Source of the DNA: an uncultured Pelagibacteraceae bacterium
Lineage (GTDB): Bacteria; Pseudomonadota; Alphaproteobacteria; Pelagibacterales; Pelagibacteraceae
Assembly: GCA_902633335.1 (NCBI GenBank)
Contig: CACPFY010000005.1
Span: 1 to 64,000 of the forward strand
Reading direction: 5' to 3'
Length of the DNA stretch: 64,000 bases
Positions 30,063-40,669 of this stretch are shown piece after piece. Each line of letters starts with the position of its first letter. The first letter of the stretch is position 1. A program made the translations under genes and the position numbers. The notes under the pieces were generated by a model. It did not search any database. It was given only the letters and a program-made list of their open reading frames with translations, and was not told the DNA's origin.

Positions 30063-30806
30063 ATGAAATATTTTATAGGAAATTGGAAAATGTTCGGAAT
30101 TCCAAAGTCTATAAGAATACTCAACAAAATTAATTCATTTTACTCAAAAGACAAAAACCGAAATAAATACAAGGTAATTTTTACTCCCCCTTATACTTTG
30201 ATTGAGTCATACGCAAGATATTTTAAAAGTAAAAAAATTAATATTGGTTCACAAAATTGTTATCAAAAAGATCAATTTTCATCTAATACTGCGGCGATTA
30301 GCTCTTACATGCTTAGGAGTGTTGGAGCAAAGTATACTCTTGTTGGACATTCAGACAACAGAAGCGAGGGAGATAATGATAGTATCCTTAAAAATAAAGT
30401 TTATTTTGCTTTAAAAAATAATTTAAAGGTAATTTTTTGTATTGGTGAAAACAAAACTCATAAAAAAAATAAAAAAACTTTTAGTATCCTTAATAAACAA
30501 TTAACCAAAGTGCTTGAGAGAAAATTTAATAAAAATAATATTATAATTGCTTATGAACCAATTTGGTCAATTGGCACTGGAAAAATACCTTCCTCCCACG
30601 AATTAACAAGAACTATTTCTTATATAAAAAAAACTTTAAAAAATATTTTTAAATCTAAAAGTCCACCGGTGTTGTATGGAGGATCTGTTGATGGAAACAG
30701 TGTAAAATTGTTTAAAAAAATTGAAGAAATTGATGGTTTTCTGATAGGCGGAGCATCTAAATCATCAAAAAAATTTATTGATATAATAAGAAATTACTAT
30801 AGATAA
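30063..30806 (+). CDS. tpiA: Triosephosphate isomerase
   Basis: GNWKM, VGHSDNR, AYEPIWSIGTGK, LYGGSV. Confidence 0.95.
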   Translation: MKYFIGNWKMFGIPKSIRILNKINSFYSKDKNRNKYKVIFTPPYTLIESYARYFKSKKINIGSQNCYQKDQFSSNTAAISSYMLRSVGAKYTLVGHSDNRSEGDNDSILKNKVYFALKNNLKVIFCIGENKTHKKNKKTFSILNKQLTKVLERKFNKNNIIIAYEPIWSIGTGKIPSSHELTRTISYIKKTLKNIFKSKSPPVLYGGSVDGNSVKLFKKIEEIDGFLIGGASKSSKKFIDIIRNYYR

Positions 30807-30811
30807 GCATC

Positions 30812-31114
30812 ATGGAAAGCATAATTGTTGTTATAAATATTATACTTGCGATTGTTTTAGTTGTCGTCGTCTTGCTACAAAGATCAGAAGGTGGTGCTTT
30901 GGGACTAGGTGTTTCACAAGATAATTTCACGTCTTCTAGATCGGTTGGTACATTTTTAACAAAATTAACAACAATAATAGCTTCTTTATTTATAATTTGC
31001 AGTATTGTTTTAGTAGCTATCAATAGAGATGAAATTCGTAAAACCCAATCAGTTTTAGAACTAGAGGAAAGCCAAGATACAGGTTTGCCTCAAATACCAG
31101 AGTCTAATAAATAA
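30812..31114 (+). CDS. secG: Preprotein translocase subunit SecG
   Basis: VVVLLQRSEGGALGLG, two TM, located between tpiA and pyrG. Confidence 0.9.
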   Translation: MESIIVVINIILAIVLVVVVLLQRSEGGALGLGVSQDNFTSSRSVGTFLTKLTTIIASLFIICSIVLVAINRDEIRKTQSVLELEESQDTGLPQIPESNK

Positions 31115-31156
31115 AAAACTTTTTTTTTATAAAATTATCGGATATAACATACTTCC

Positions 31157-32779
31157 ATGGCGCGATATATTTTCGTTACTGGCGGCGTGGTCTCATCTTT
31201 AGGAAAAGGACTATCATCAGCTTCATTAGCTTACTTACTACAATCTAGGGGTTATAGAGTAAGAATAAGAAAATTAGATCCCTATCTAAATGTAGATCCG
31301 GGAACAATGAGTCCATTTCAACATGGAGAGGTTTATGTAACAGACGACGGTGCTGAAACTGATTTAGATTTGGGTCATTACGAAAGATTTTCTGGTATAT
31401 CCGCAAAAAGATCTGACAATATTACAACAGGAAAAATTTATAATGATGTTCTTAAAAGAGAGCGTCAGGGTAAATATTTAGGTAAAACTGTTCAAGTTAT
31501 TCCGCATATAACAAACAGAATAAAAGAGTTTATTAAAAATGATGTTTCAAAAGAGGATTTTGTAATTTGTGAAATTGGTGGAACAGTCGGTGATATTGAA
31601 AGTCTTCCATTCTTAGAAGCTATTAGACAGTTTTCTAATGAGATAGGGAGAAAAAATACCTTATTTATACATTTAACTTTAGTCCCATATATGAAGGCTT
31701 CTGATGAAATTAAAACAAAACCAACTCAACATTCTGTTAAAGAATTAAGAAGCATTGGTATACAACCTGATATCATAATCTGCAGATCTGAGAGAACTAT
31801 TCCATTAGATCAAAGAAAGAAAATTTCTTTATTTTGTAATGTGGCCATTGAAGATGTAATAGAAACAGTCGATGTTAAAACCATTTATGAAGCACCAATA
31901 AGTTTTAATAAAGAAAAATTAGATGAGAGAGTTTTAAAATTTTTTAAAATTAAATCAAAAAGCAAAGTAAACTTAAAACCCTGGAAAAAAATTACAAACC
32001 TTGTTTTAAAAACAAAAAATATTGTTCATATTGCAATTATAGGAAAATATGTTGAATTAAAAGATGCTTATAAATCTTTGGATGAAGCCTTAACACATGG
32101 AGGTATTGATAATAATTTAAAAGTTAATTTGATACGAATAGAATCCGACAAACTCAAACCAGATAAAATAAAAAATAAATTAAAAGATGTATCAGGAATT
32201 CTCATACCAGGTGGTTTTGGCAAAAGGGGGACTGAAGGAAAAATAGCAGCCATTAATTTTGCAAGAAAAAATAATATTCCATTTTTAGGCATATGTTTTG
32301 GAATGCAAATGGCAGTAATTGAATTTGCTAGAAACAAGTTAAATATTAAAAACGCAACTTCTAGCGAATTTGGCCCCTCAAAAGCTTCTGTTGTTGGCTT
32401 GATGAGTGAGTGGACAAAAGATGGAAAATTAATGAAAGGTACTGACAAAAATTTGGGCGGGACTATGCGTTTAGGTAGTTATGAAGCTAGACTTAAAAAA
32501 GACACAAAGGTAAGCAAAATATATAATTCTCTAAAAATAAATGAAAGACATCGTCACAGATATGAAGTCAATATTAACTATAAAGAGAAATTTGAGAACA
32601 AAGGTATGATTTTTTCAGGTCTATCTCCAGACAATAAATTGCCAGAAATAGTTGAATTAAATGATCACCCATGGTTCATTGGAGTTCAGTTTCATCCTGA
32701 ATTTAAATCTAGACCTTTAACTCCGCATCCATTATTCTCGTCATTTATAAAGGCAGCAAAAACTTATTCAAGAAAATGA
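31157..32779 (+). CDS. pyrG: CTP synthase
   Basis: [31 protein letters not shown]-like region, [10 protein letters not shown]. Confidence 0.97.
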   Translation: MARYIFVTGGVVSSLGKGLSSASLAYLLQSRGYRVRIRKLDPYLNVDPGTMSPFQHGEVYVTDDGAETDLDLGHYERFSGISAKRSDNITTGKIYNDVLKRERQGKYLGKTVQVIPHITNRIKEFIKNDVSKEDFVICEIGGTVGDIESLPFLEAIRQFSNEIGRKNTLFIHLTLVPYMKASDEIKTKPTQHSVKELRSIGIQPDIIICRSERTIPLDQRKKISLFCNVAIEDVIETVDVKTIYEAPISFNKEKLDERVLKFFKIKSKSKVNLKPWKKITNLVLKTKNIVHIAIIGKYVELKDAYKSLDEALTHGGIDNNLKVNLIRIESDKLKPDKIKNKLKDVSGILIPGGFGKRGTEGKIAAINFARKNNIPFLGICFGMQMAVIEFARNKLNIKNATSSEFGPSKASVVGLMSEWTKDGKLMKGTDKNLGGTMRLGSYEARLKKDTKVSKIYNSLKINERHRHRYEVNINYKEKFENKGMIFSGLSPDNKLPEIVELNDHPWFIGVQFHPEFKSRPLTPHPLFSSFIKAAKTYSRK

Positions 32780-33597
32780 AAAATCATAAAGTAAAATGCA
32801 ATAATTTTGAAATTGGAAATGATAAACCTTTCACTTTAATAGCCGGCCCATGTCAGCTTGAAAGCGAGACACATGCAATAAAAATTTCTACCGAATTAAA
32901 AAAAATTACAAATGGCTTAGGTATAAATCTTATTTATAAAACATCTTTTGATAAAGCCAATAGAACAAGTCTAAAAGGAAAAAGAGGATTAGGATTAGAT
33001 AAATCTTTATCTATTTTTGACAAACTAAGAAAAGACGTAGGAGTGCCAGTTTTGACTGATGTCCACACTGCTGAACAATGTTCAATTGTAGCAAATCATG
33101 TAGATGTTTTACAAATTCCTGCATTTCTATGTAGACAAACTGATCTGTTAGTAGCTGCAGCAAAAACAGGAAAAATAATTAATGTTAAAAAAGGACAATT
33201 CTTAGCTCCCTGGGATATGGCAAACGTTATAAAAAAAATAGAAGAATCAGGGAATAAAAACATTCTAATAACAGAGAGAGGAGCTAGTTTTGGATATAAT
33301 ACACTTGTTTCGGATATGAGAGCCTTACCAATAATGTCGAAATTTGGTTTTCCAATTATTTTCGATGCTACTCACTCAGTTCAACAACCAGGGGGCATGG
33401 GTGAAAAAAGTGGAGGACAAAGAGAATTTGTTCCTCATCTAGCCCGGGCTGCGATAGCAGTTGGAGTTAGTGCGATATTTATAGAAACTCATGAAGATCC
33501 AGATAACGCTCCTTCAGATGGACCTAATATGGTTCCACTTAATGAATTAAAAGGTTTATTAAAAAAATTAACTGAAATCGATAAATTAGTTAAATAA
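32776..33597 (+). CDS. kdsA: 3-deoxy-8-phosphooctulonate (KDO-8-P) synthase
   Basis: [33 protein letters not shown]. Confidence 0.96.
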   Translation: MKNHKVKCNNFEIGNDKPFTLIAGPCQLESETHAIKISTELKKITNGLGINLIYKTSFDKANRTSLKGKRGLGLDKSLSIFDKLRKDVGVPVLTDVHTAEQCSIVANHVDVLQIPAFLCRQTDLLVAAAKTGKIINVKKGQFLAPWDMANVIKKIEESGNKNILITERGASFGYNTLVSDMRALPIMSKFGFPIIFDATHSVQQPGGMGEKSGGQREFVPHLARAAIAVGVSAIFIETHEDPDNAPSDGPNMVPLNELKGLLKKLTEIDKLVK

Positions 33598-33598
33598 A

Positions 33599-34810
33599 AT
33601 GTCAAAAATAAAAAGTGTAAAAGGCAGACAAGTCTTTGATAGCAGAGGTAACCCTACAGTTGAGGCTGAGATTATTTTACAAGATGAGACTATTGGTACT
33701 TCAATAGTTCCATCTGGGGCTTCCACAGGTCGTTATGAAGCTCATGAACTTAGAGATAAAAATAATGATTATTTGAATAAAAGTGTTTTTGACGCTGTAA
33801 AAAATATAAATAATAAAATTTCTAAAGCGTTACAAAATAAAGATTCAACAAATCAAAGTGAAATTGATAAAATTTTAATAAGTTTAGATGGTACAGAAAA
33901 CAAGTCAAACCTAGGAGCAAATTCCATTTTAGCAGTATCAATTGCAAATTTAAAAGCTGCCGCAAAATTTTCAAGAAAAGAAATATATGAATATATTAAT
34001 AATGAAAATAAACATTTTTGTATACCTTATCCTTTAATGAATATAATTAATGGAGGTGCTCATGCTAACAACTCACTTGAAATTCAAGAGTTTATGATTA
34101 GACCGGATGGGGCAAAAAATTTTAAAGAATGTATGCAAATGTCCTTCTTGGTTATTCAAAATTTAAAAAAAGATCTAGAAGGTAAAAAAATTTCAACAAG
34201 TGTAGGTGATGAGGGTGGATTTGCTCCATCCCTTGGATCTGATGAGGAGGCTATAGAAGTTATTATAAATTCAATATCCGCATCAGGATTTAAACCAGGT
34301 AAGGATATATCAATCTGTTTAGATGTAGCTGCAAATGAACTTAAGGTTCCCAAAGACGTTCAATATTTTTTAGATCTTGTAAAAAAATACCCAATTAAAT
34401 CTATTGAAGATCCTTTTTCAGAGGATGACTGGGATAATTGGAAAAATTTAACTGAGAAAATAAAAGCTCAAATTGTTGGAGATGATTTATTTGTTACGAA
34501 TAAAAAAAGACTAGAAAAAGGAATAAAAGAAAAATCTGCTAACACTATTCTAATCAAACCAAATCAAATAGGAACCGTAAGTGAAACACTTGAAACAATA
34601 AAACTTGCCAAAGATAACAATTTTAAAACTATAATTTCTCACAGATCTGGCGACTCAGAAGATACTTTCATAGCTGATTTAGCAGTTGGGACTAATTCTT
34701 CTCAAATTAAAACAGGTTCTTTGGCTAGATCAGAGAGGGTTGCTAAATATAATAGGCTTTTAAGAATAGAAGAGAAGCTTGGAAATCAGCCAAAAATGGC
34801 TAAAATTTAA
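33599..34810 (+). CDS. eno: Enolase
   Basis: VFDSRGNPTVEAE, GASTGRYEAHELRD, LIKPNQIGTVSETL, SHRSGDSED. Confidence 0.97.
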   Translation: MSKIKSVKGRQVFDSRGNPTVEAEIILQDETIGTSIVPSGASTGRYEAHELRDKNNDYLNKSVFDAVKNINNKISKALQNKDSTNQSEIDKILISLDGTENKSNLGANSILAVSIANLKAAAKFSRKEIYEYINNENKHFCIPYPLMNIINGGAHANNSLEIQEFMIRPDGAKNFKECMQMSFLVIQNLKKDLEGKKISTSVGDEGGFAPSLGSDEEAIEVIINSISASGFKPGKDISICLDVAANELKVPKDVQYFLDLVKKYPIKSIEDPFSEDDWDNWKNLTEKIKAQIVGDDLFVTNKKRLEKGIKEKSANTILIKPNQIGTVSETLETIKLAKDNNFKTIISHRSGDSEDTFIADLAVGTNSSQIKTGSLARSERVAKYNRLLRIEEKLGNQPKMAKI

Positions 34811-34812
34811 AT

Positions 34813-35109
34813 ATGAGACTTTTTAACTTTTTAACAAAAAAGAAATTGCTGCTATTAAATATTCTACTGACTTTATATATTGCAACAAATATGATTGGTG
34901 GTGAGAGAGGTTTAGTCTCATATTATGAGAAAGAAAAAAAACAAAAAAATCTTATTGAAAAAAAAAATATATTATCAGAAAAATTAAATGAATTTGAAAA
35001 AAAAAATAAACTTTTATCAACTAACCTGAATCTTGATTACGTAGATACATTATATAGAGAGAAACTAAAGTTTGGAAAAAAAGAAGAAATAATTATTAAA
35101 TTAAAATGA
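34813..35109 (+). CDS. ftsB: FtsB/DivIC septum formation initiator
   Basis: Short TM plus coiled-coil protein immediately after eno, ends Y-REKL pattern. Confidence 0.75.
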   Translation: MRLFNFLTKKKLLLLNILLTLYIATNMIGGERGLVSYYEKEKKQKNLIEKKNILSEKLNEFEKKNKLLSTNLNLDYVDTLYREKLKFGKKEEIIIKLK

Positions 35110-36053
35110 TAGACAGAGACAAAAGACACCCAGAAAAAGTTAACAAACCTTTTAATCCCATTAAAAGAAAACCAGAATGGATCAGGTCGAAGATTGTAGA
35201 CTCTCAGATTTTTTTTCAAACCAAACAAGTTGTTAATCAAAATAATTTAGTAACTGTTTGCCAAGAAGCCAATTGTCCTAATATTACAGAATGTTGGAGT
35301 AAAAAACATGCCACTTTTATGATTATGGGAGATACTTGTACTAGAGCTTGTGCTTTCTGCGACGTGAAAACTGGAAAGCCGAAAGCTCTTGATATTTTTG
35401 AACCTTTAAAAATTGCGAAAGCTGTAAAAAATTTAAATTTAAAACATGTTGTAATTACATCTGTGGATAGGGATGACTTAGAAGACGGTGGATCAGAACA
35501 TTTTTTTAAAGTCGTTGAAGCTACACGAGAAATGAATCCTCAAACATCAATTGAAGTTTTAACTCCAGATTTTTTAAGAAAGGGAGATTCATTTAAAAAA
35601 ATTTTAGAAGCTGATCTTGATGTCTTTAATCACAATATCGAAACTGTTCCGAGGCTATACACTACAGTGAGACCGGGAGCTAGATATTTTGCTTCACTAG
35701 AATTACTTAAAAACGCAAAAAAATTTAACAAAAAAGTTTTTACAAAATCTGGAATTATGGTTGGTCTAGGAGAAAATAAACAAGAGATTATTCAAGTTAT
35801 GGATGATTTAAGATCAGCGGAAGTAGATTTTATAACTATAGGTCAATATTTACAGCCTTCACCGAAACATCACCCTTTGTCTCGATATTATACTCCACAA
35901 GAATTTAAAGAGTTCGAAAGGATAGCAAAGACAAAAGGTTTTTTATTAGTTTCTTCGTCACCTTTAACTAGATCATCATACCATGCTGACGAAGATTTTA
36001 AAAAACTACAAGACACAAGAAATAGACAGCTTGAATGTCATCCGCATCTATAA
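35106..36053 (+). CDS. lipA: Lipoyl synthase (radical SAM)
   Basis: [37 protein letters not shown]. Confidence 0.96.
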   Translation: MIDRDKRHPEKVNKPFNPIKRKPEWIRSKIVDSQIFFQTKQVVNQNNLVTVCQEANCPNITECWSKKHATFMIMGDTCTRACAFCDVKTGKPKALDIFEPLKIAKAVKNLNLKHVVITSVDRDDLEDGGSEHFFKVVEATREMNPQTSIEVLTPDFLRKGDSFKKILEADLDVFNHNIETVPRLYTTVRPGARYFASLELLKNAKKFNKKVFTKSGIMVGLGENKQEIIQVMDDLRSAEVDFITIGQYLQPSPKHHPLSRYYTPQEFKEFERIAKTKGFLLVSSSPLTRSSYHADEDFKKLQDTRNRQLECHPHL

Positions 36054-36478
36054 AAAAAATTATACCCTGTAATAAAAATCAATTAATTAAAATGGTTCTT
36101 GATATTGAAAAATATCCTGAGTTTGTCCCTTGGTGTTTAGATGGCAAAATTCATACAAGAAAAGAGAGCAGTGATTTAGTTGAGATTAAAGCTGATTTAA
36201 AAGTTGGTAAAAGCATAATTAATGAAACTTACACAAGCCTTGTACATTATTATAAAGAAAAAGATAAAATTTTAGTTACAAATATTGAGGGTCCTCTTAC
36301 TCATTTAAAGAATGAGTGGAAATTTAAAGAAATTAATAATTCTACACAACTTGAATTTGATATTGATTTCGAATTAAAAAATAATTTGCTAAATGCAATA
36401 ATGAAAAGATCTTTTAATTTTGGTTTAAACAAAATTGCTGATGCCTTTGAAAAAAGAGCTTTAAAACTATACAAGTAA
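36035..36478 (+). CDS. RatA/COQ10-like START-domain protein
   Basis: [17 protein letters not shown]; conserved location after lipA. Confidence 0.85.
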   Translation: MSSASIKKIIPCNKNQLIKMVLDIEKYPEFVPWCLDGKIHTRKESSDLVEIKADLKVGKSIINETYTSLVHYYKEKDKILVTNIEGPLTHLKNEWKFKEINNSTQLEFDIDFELKNNLLNAIMKRSFNFGLNKIADAFEKRALKLYK

Positions 36479-36771
36479 TGTTTGGTACTATATCTCTTAT
36501 AATCATTTTTTTGGTTTTTTGGTGGTATTTAGTAGAGTATATTAAATATTTCAACACAGGAGACCCTAACGAAACAGATACAAATTACTGGAAATTTTCT
36601 TACGATTTTAAACCTAATAAAAAAGAGGATTATAGCCCTGATAAACCAAGAATTCTTAGAAGAAGAAGATTTAGAAACAGATTAGTTTTTTTACTTTATA
36701 TTGACGTGATAGCAATCTTTTTCTTAGTAAATATTTTGGCAGCTCAAATATTAGAGAAAATTATGAGTTAA
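36478..36771 (+). CDS. Hypothetical membrane protein, two predicted TM segments
   Basis: ORF starts at the ratA stop codon; N- and C-terminal hydrophobic segments flank a charged, Arg-rich loop. Confidence 0.65.
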   Translation: MFGTISLIIIFLVFWWYLVEYIKYFNTGDPNETDTNYWKFSYDFKPNKKEDYSPDKPRILRRRRFRNRLVFLLYIDVIAIFFLVNILAAQILEKIMS

Positions 36772-37218
36772 TTCTAAAGCCTTGTTTACTGTTGCTTTTT
36801 GAATGTAATTTCTTCCTCGATTTTTAAAGATATATTTATTCACTTTAACAATCTTGTCTTTCCTAATACCAATATAAACTAACCCAACTGGTTTTTTTTT
36901 AGATCCTCCTTTTGGACCAGCTATACCTGTTACAGAAATACAAACTTTACTTTTACTAATTTTACTTAAATTGTTAACCATAGATAAACAGCATTGAACG
37001 CTGACTGCACCATGATTTTGAATAATTTTTTTAGGTACTTTTAAGATATTTATTTTAGCTTGATTAGAATAAGTAACTAAACCCATTAAAAAGACTTTAG
37101 AGGCACCACTAACGGAAGTAATTGAACTTGAGAGCAGTCCACCAGTACATGACTCAGCTATGGCTAACTTAAGTTTTTTTTTAATAAGAATTGAAACTAT
37201 TTTTTTATTTAAACTCAT
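36751..37218 (-). CDS. CinA C-terminal family nicotinamide-nucleotide amidase
   Basis: AESCTGGLLSSSITSVSGASKVF, SVTGIAGPKGGSKKKPVGLVYIG. Confidence 0.92.
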   Translation of the reverse strand: MSLNKKIVSILIKKKLKLAIAESCTGGLLSSSITSVSGASKVFLMGLVTYSNQAKINILKVPKKIIQNHGAVSVQCCLSMVNNLSKISKSKVCISVTGIAGPKGGSKKKPVGLVYIGIRKDKIVKVNKYIFKNRGRNYIQKATVNKALELTHNFL

Positions 37219-37721
37219 GTGAAAAGGTTTGATTTGATAATCATAAAAACAATTAGGGTTAAAACAACATATAATCCTGCAATAACATCATCAATAATTA
37301 CACCAAAACTATTTTTATAATTTTTATCAAAAATATTGACTGGAAATGGTTTTTTAATATCAAAAAATCTAAACAATACAAAAATATAAATATAAAAGAA
37401 TATTGCTTCCTGGAAGTTTTTTTCTGAACCATGGGCTATCTCAAATAAATAAATTGGAATAGACTGGCCTATAACCTCATCTATAACAACTTCTCTAGGA
37501 TCTTTGTTTTCATTTTCTTTTATATAATCAGCTACAGCGTAAAAAGAATATAAAAAAACCAAAATAAGGAATAATAGAATTACATTATTAGAGAAATTTA
37601 AAATGTGAAATAAACTAAAAAGTAGAACAGTTGTAATTAAAGAAGTAATTGTTCCAGGAGCAAATCTTATTGTTCCTATGCCAAAAAAAGTAACAAATAA
37701 ATAATTAAAAGTTTTAATCAT
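37215..37721 (-). CDS. pgpA: Phosphatidylglycerophosphatase A
   Basis: FGIGTIRFAPGTITSL, VVIDEVIGQ, IDDVIAG. Confidence 0.88.
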   Translation of the reverse strand: MIKTFNYLFVTFFGIGTIRFAPGTITSLITTVLLFSLFHILNFSNNVILLFLILVFLYSFYAVADYIKENENKDPREVVIDEVIGQSIPIYLFEIAHGSEKNFQEAIFFYIYIFVLFRFFDIKKPFPVNIFDKNYKNSFGVIIDDVIAGLYVVLTLIVFMIIKSNLFT

Positions 37722-38859
37722 ATTTTACTACTGACGCTATAACTTCACATGCTATAGCTTTTTCTTTTCCGATAATACCTAATTTTTCTGTTGTTTTACC
37801 TTTTATATTAATTTGATTTTTAGAAATCCCACAAAGTTTAGAAATACTTTCTATCATCTTATTTTTATATTTTTTAATTTTTGGAGTTTGAGTAATAATA
37901 TTTATATCTATATTATTTACAAAATAACCCTTCGCTTTTATTTTTTCCATTACTTCTTGTAGTAAAATTGTTGATCTTATATTTTTAAATTTCTTACTTT
38001 TATCAGAAAACATTTGACCAATATCTCCCATTTTACAAGCACCAAGAATTGCATCTGTAATTGAGTGCAATACTGGATCTCCATCTGAATGACCTAATGT
38101 GCCTAAAGGTGATTTAATTTTTAATCCTGCTAAATAAAGTTTTCTTTTAGGAACAAGTCTATGAACATCAAAGCCTATTCCCACACTTTGTTTGGATTTA
38201 TAAATATTCTTTAAATTTTGAAAATCTGATTGATCCGTAATCTTAAAATTGTTTTTTTCTCCCTCAATAAACTTAATGTTATTTAAATCCATATATAAAG
38301 AAATGTCATCATCTCTATATTTAGCAGAATTAGTTTTGTGCAGATAATATATTTCTTTAAGATTAAAGGCTTGCGGAGTTTGGGTAAGAAATAAATTATC
38401 TCTTTTTTTGCCTAAAATATATTCGTTCAAACTAGAATCTATTTTTTGTTTTATTGCATCGTTTATATAAATTTTTGGGATAACAGCTTTAAAGCTTTTC
38501 ATTTTAGAAATTATATTATTTAGTAATTTTAAAGAAAAATTAGGTCTTGCTACATCGTGAATTAAAACTTTTGTGACACCTTTATTTTTAATTAAATATT
38601 TCAAAGCGTTAAAAGCAGATTGCTGTCTATTTTTTCCACCCAAAACCATTTTAATATTTCTTAGTTTTAGCGACTTGACTCTTTTGGAGTCTTTTTTATT
38701 ATAGACAAGAACTATCCTTTTAATTGCTTTAATTTTTCTTGCTTTATCAATATTTATCTCAACTAATGATTTACCAGCTATTTTTTGATATGGTTTGCCT
38801 ATATTAGACCTAAATCTATGGCTATTACCTGCAGCTAGAATGATTAAACAAAAACTCAT
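37714..38859 (-). CDS. ispDF: Bifunctional IspD/IspF (MEP pathway)
   Basis: IspD domain (LAAGNSHRF, HDVARP) fused to IspF domain (GIGFDVHRL, HSDGDPVLHSITDAILGA, TTEKLG). Confidence 0.95.
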   Translation of the reverse strand: MSFCLIILAAGNSHRFRSNIGKPYQKIAGKSLVEINIDKARKIKAIKRIVLVYNKKDSKRVKSLKLRNIKMVLGGKNRQQSAFNALKYLIKNKGVTKVLIHDVARPNFSLKLLNNIISKMKSFKAVIPKIYINDAIKQKIDSSLNEYILGKKRDNLFLTQTPQAFNLKEIYYLHKTNSAKYRDDDISLYMDLNNIKFIEGEKNNFKITDQSDFQNLKNIYKSKQSVGIGFDVHRLVPKRKLYLAGLKIKSPLGTLGHSDGDPVLHSITDAILGACKMGDIGQMFSDKSKKFKNIRSTILLQEVMEKIKAKGYFVNNIDINIITQTPKIKKYKNKMIESISKLCGISKNQINIKGKTTEKLGIIGKEKAIACEVIASVVKYD

Positions 38860-38899
38860 TGTATAAACTTATATTATATTTATATAAATAATTAACTAT

Positions 38900-40666
38900 A
38901 TGTTTAAGATAATAAAAAATTTTAATTGGATTATTTTATCCTCTTTTACTTGTATTTTTCTCGGAATTTTAACATTTCTAACTTTTATAAACGAGGGTTT
39001 CGTGCCTCTTACTGAGCAAAATATACTAATATTGCTCTCATTAGATATTATTTTATTATTAATTTTTTTTTATTTGATATTTAAAAATTTTTTTCGATTT
39101 TATTCAGCTGGAAAAAAAAATAAATCTGGATCCCAAACTAATATCAAGTATATTTCATTATTTTCAATTTTCACGTTAATTCCATCTTTAATTGTTGCTT
39201 TTTTTTCACTAGTTATTTTCAATTTTGGTTTACAAAAATACTTTGATGACCAAATTACACAAGCAGTCAATAACTCTAATGATGTAGCAAAAAATTACCT
39301 TGAAGAAATAAAAAAAAATATAAAGTCCGACGTAATATTAATGAGCGTTGGATTAAATAGAGCATCAAATTTTTATTATTCAAATCCTAATCAATTTTTA
39401 AGAATAGTAAGCGCTGAAAAAATTCTAAGAAAAGTTGATGATATTTACTTAATCGATAGTGCGGGAAATATTTTGCTTTCTGAAACAGGAGTTACTTCTA
39501 GCGACCTTTCTTTTCCAGGTGAAGAAACCTTTGATGAAGCTTTAACTGGAGTACCTGTTATCGTTCCAGGAAATTTTGAAAACAAAACTTCAGCAATGAT
39601 AAAATTAAATTCTTTTGTTGATACATTTCTTTATATATCTAGAGATATTGATCCTAGTATCTTAAAGTATTTAAACGAAACTGAGAAAGCAGTAGATTTT
39701 TATTATTCTGTTGAGAACAGTCAAACCGGAATTAAACTCACTTTTGCAATTATTTATATTATAGTTGTTACGTTATTATTGTTTTTATCTACCTCAGTGG
39801 CAATTACCTTTGCTAGAAGACTGACGAAACCGATAATTAATTTAATAAGCGCTTCAGAGAGTATAAGTAAAGGTGAGCTTGATGCAAAAGTCCCGGATAT
39901 AGAATCTGATGAAGAATTTAAAAAACTTAATCAGAATTTTAATAATATGATCACTAGGTTGAAGAGACAACAAGATAAACTGCTCGTTACCGAAAGGTAT
40001 GAGGCATGGGAGTCAGTAGCCAGGAAACTTGCACACGAAATTAAAAATCCTTTAACACCAATTCAATTATCTATAGATAGATTAAGAGAAAAATATTCTT
40101 CGAAAATTGGTAAAGATGAATCTCAATTTAATGAGTATTTGCAAACTATTAATAGACAAATAAAAGATATTGAAAAACTTGTTAATGAATTTTCTAATTT
40201 TGCGAGAATGCCTAGACCGATTATTAAAAAAATAGATTTAAATAAAGTGATAAATCGTTCCATAGATTTTTTAAAAGTTTCTCTTAAAAGCCAAGTATTT
40301 TTTAAACAAAATAAAAAATCCAATTTAATCATGGGTGACGAAGATCAGCTTAACAGAGTTTTTATCAACATTATCAAAAATGCAGACGAGTCAATTATAG
40401 AGATTTTAAGTAAAAAGCCTAAATATATGGGAAAAATTGACATAGATATTCTTAAGAATAATGATTATATAGTCACTGTTATAAAAGATAATGGTGAAGG
40501 GATTTCAGATACAAAAAAAGTTATGAAGCCTTATTTTACCACAAAGAAAAAAGGAACAGGGTTAGGTCTTCCGATAGTTAATAAAATTATTAATGAACAT
40601 TCTGGTGAATTAGTTATTAAAAAAGATAATGGAACAAAAATTGAAATTTGGCTACCAAGTATTTAA
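38900..40666 (+). CDS. ntrY: NtrY-like sensor histidine kinase
   Basis: Multi-TM N-terminus, HAMP, LAHEIKNPLTPIQLSIDRL, GTGLGLPIV. Confidence 0.88.
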   Translation: MFKIIKNFNWIILSSFTCIFLGILTFLTFINEGFVPLTEQNILILLSLDIILLLIFFYLIFKNFFRFYSAGKKNKSGSQTNIKYISLFSIFTLIPSLIVAFFSLVIFNFGLQKYFDDQITQAVNNSNDVAKNYLEEIKKNIKSDVILMSVGLNRASNFYYSNPNQFLRIVSAEKILRKVDDIYLIDSAGNILLSETGVTSSDLSFPGEETFDEALTGVPVIVPGNFENKTSAMIKLNSFVDTFLYISRDIDPSILKYLNETEKAVDFYYSVENSQTGIKLTFAIIYIIVVTLLLFLSTSVAITFARRLTKPIINLISASESISKGELDAKVPDIESDEEFKKLNQNFNNMITRLKRQQDKLLVTERYEAWESVARKLAHEIKNPLTPIQLSIDRLREKYSSKIGKDESQFNEYLQTINRQIKDIEKLVNEFSNFARMPRPIIKKIDLNKVINRSIDFLKVSLKSQVFFKQNKKSNLIMGDEDQLNRVFINIIKNADESIIEILSKKPKYMGKIDIDILKNNDYIVTVIKDNGEGISDTKKVMKPYFTTKKKGTGLGLPIVNKIINEHSGELVIKKDNGTKIEIWLPSI

Positions 40667-40669
40667 TAT

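Noticed and set aside
31115-31156. T-rich stretch after secG as an intrinsic terminator
   Set aside because: No convincing GC stem precedes the T-run
38860-38899. AT-rich palindromic stretch in the ispDF/ntrY divergent gap
   Set aside because: Alternating A/T runs are expected by chance at this base composition
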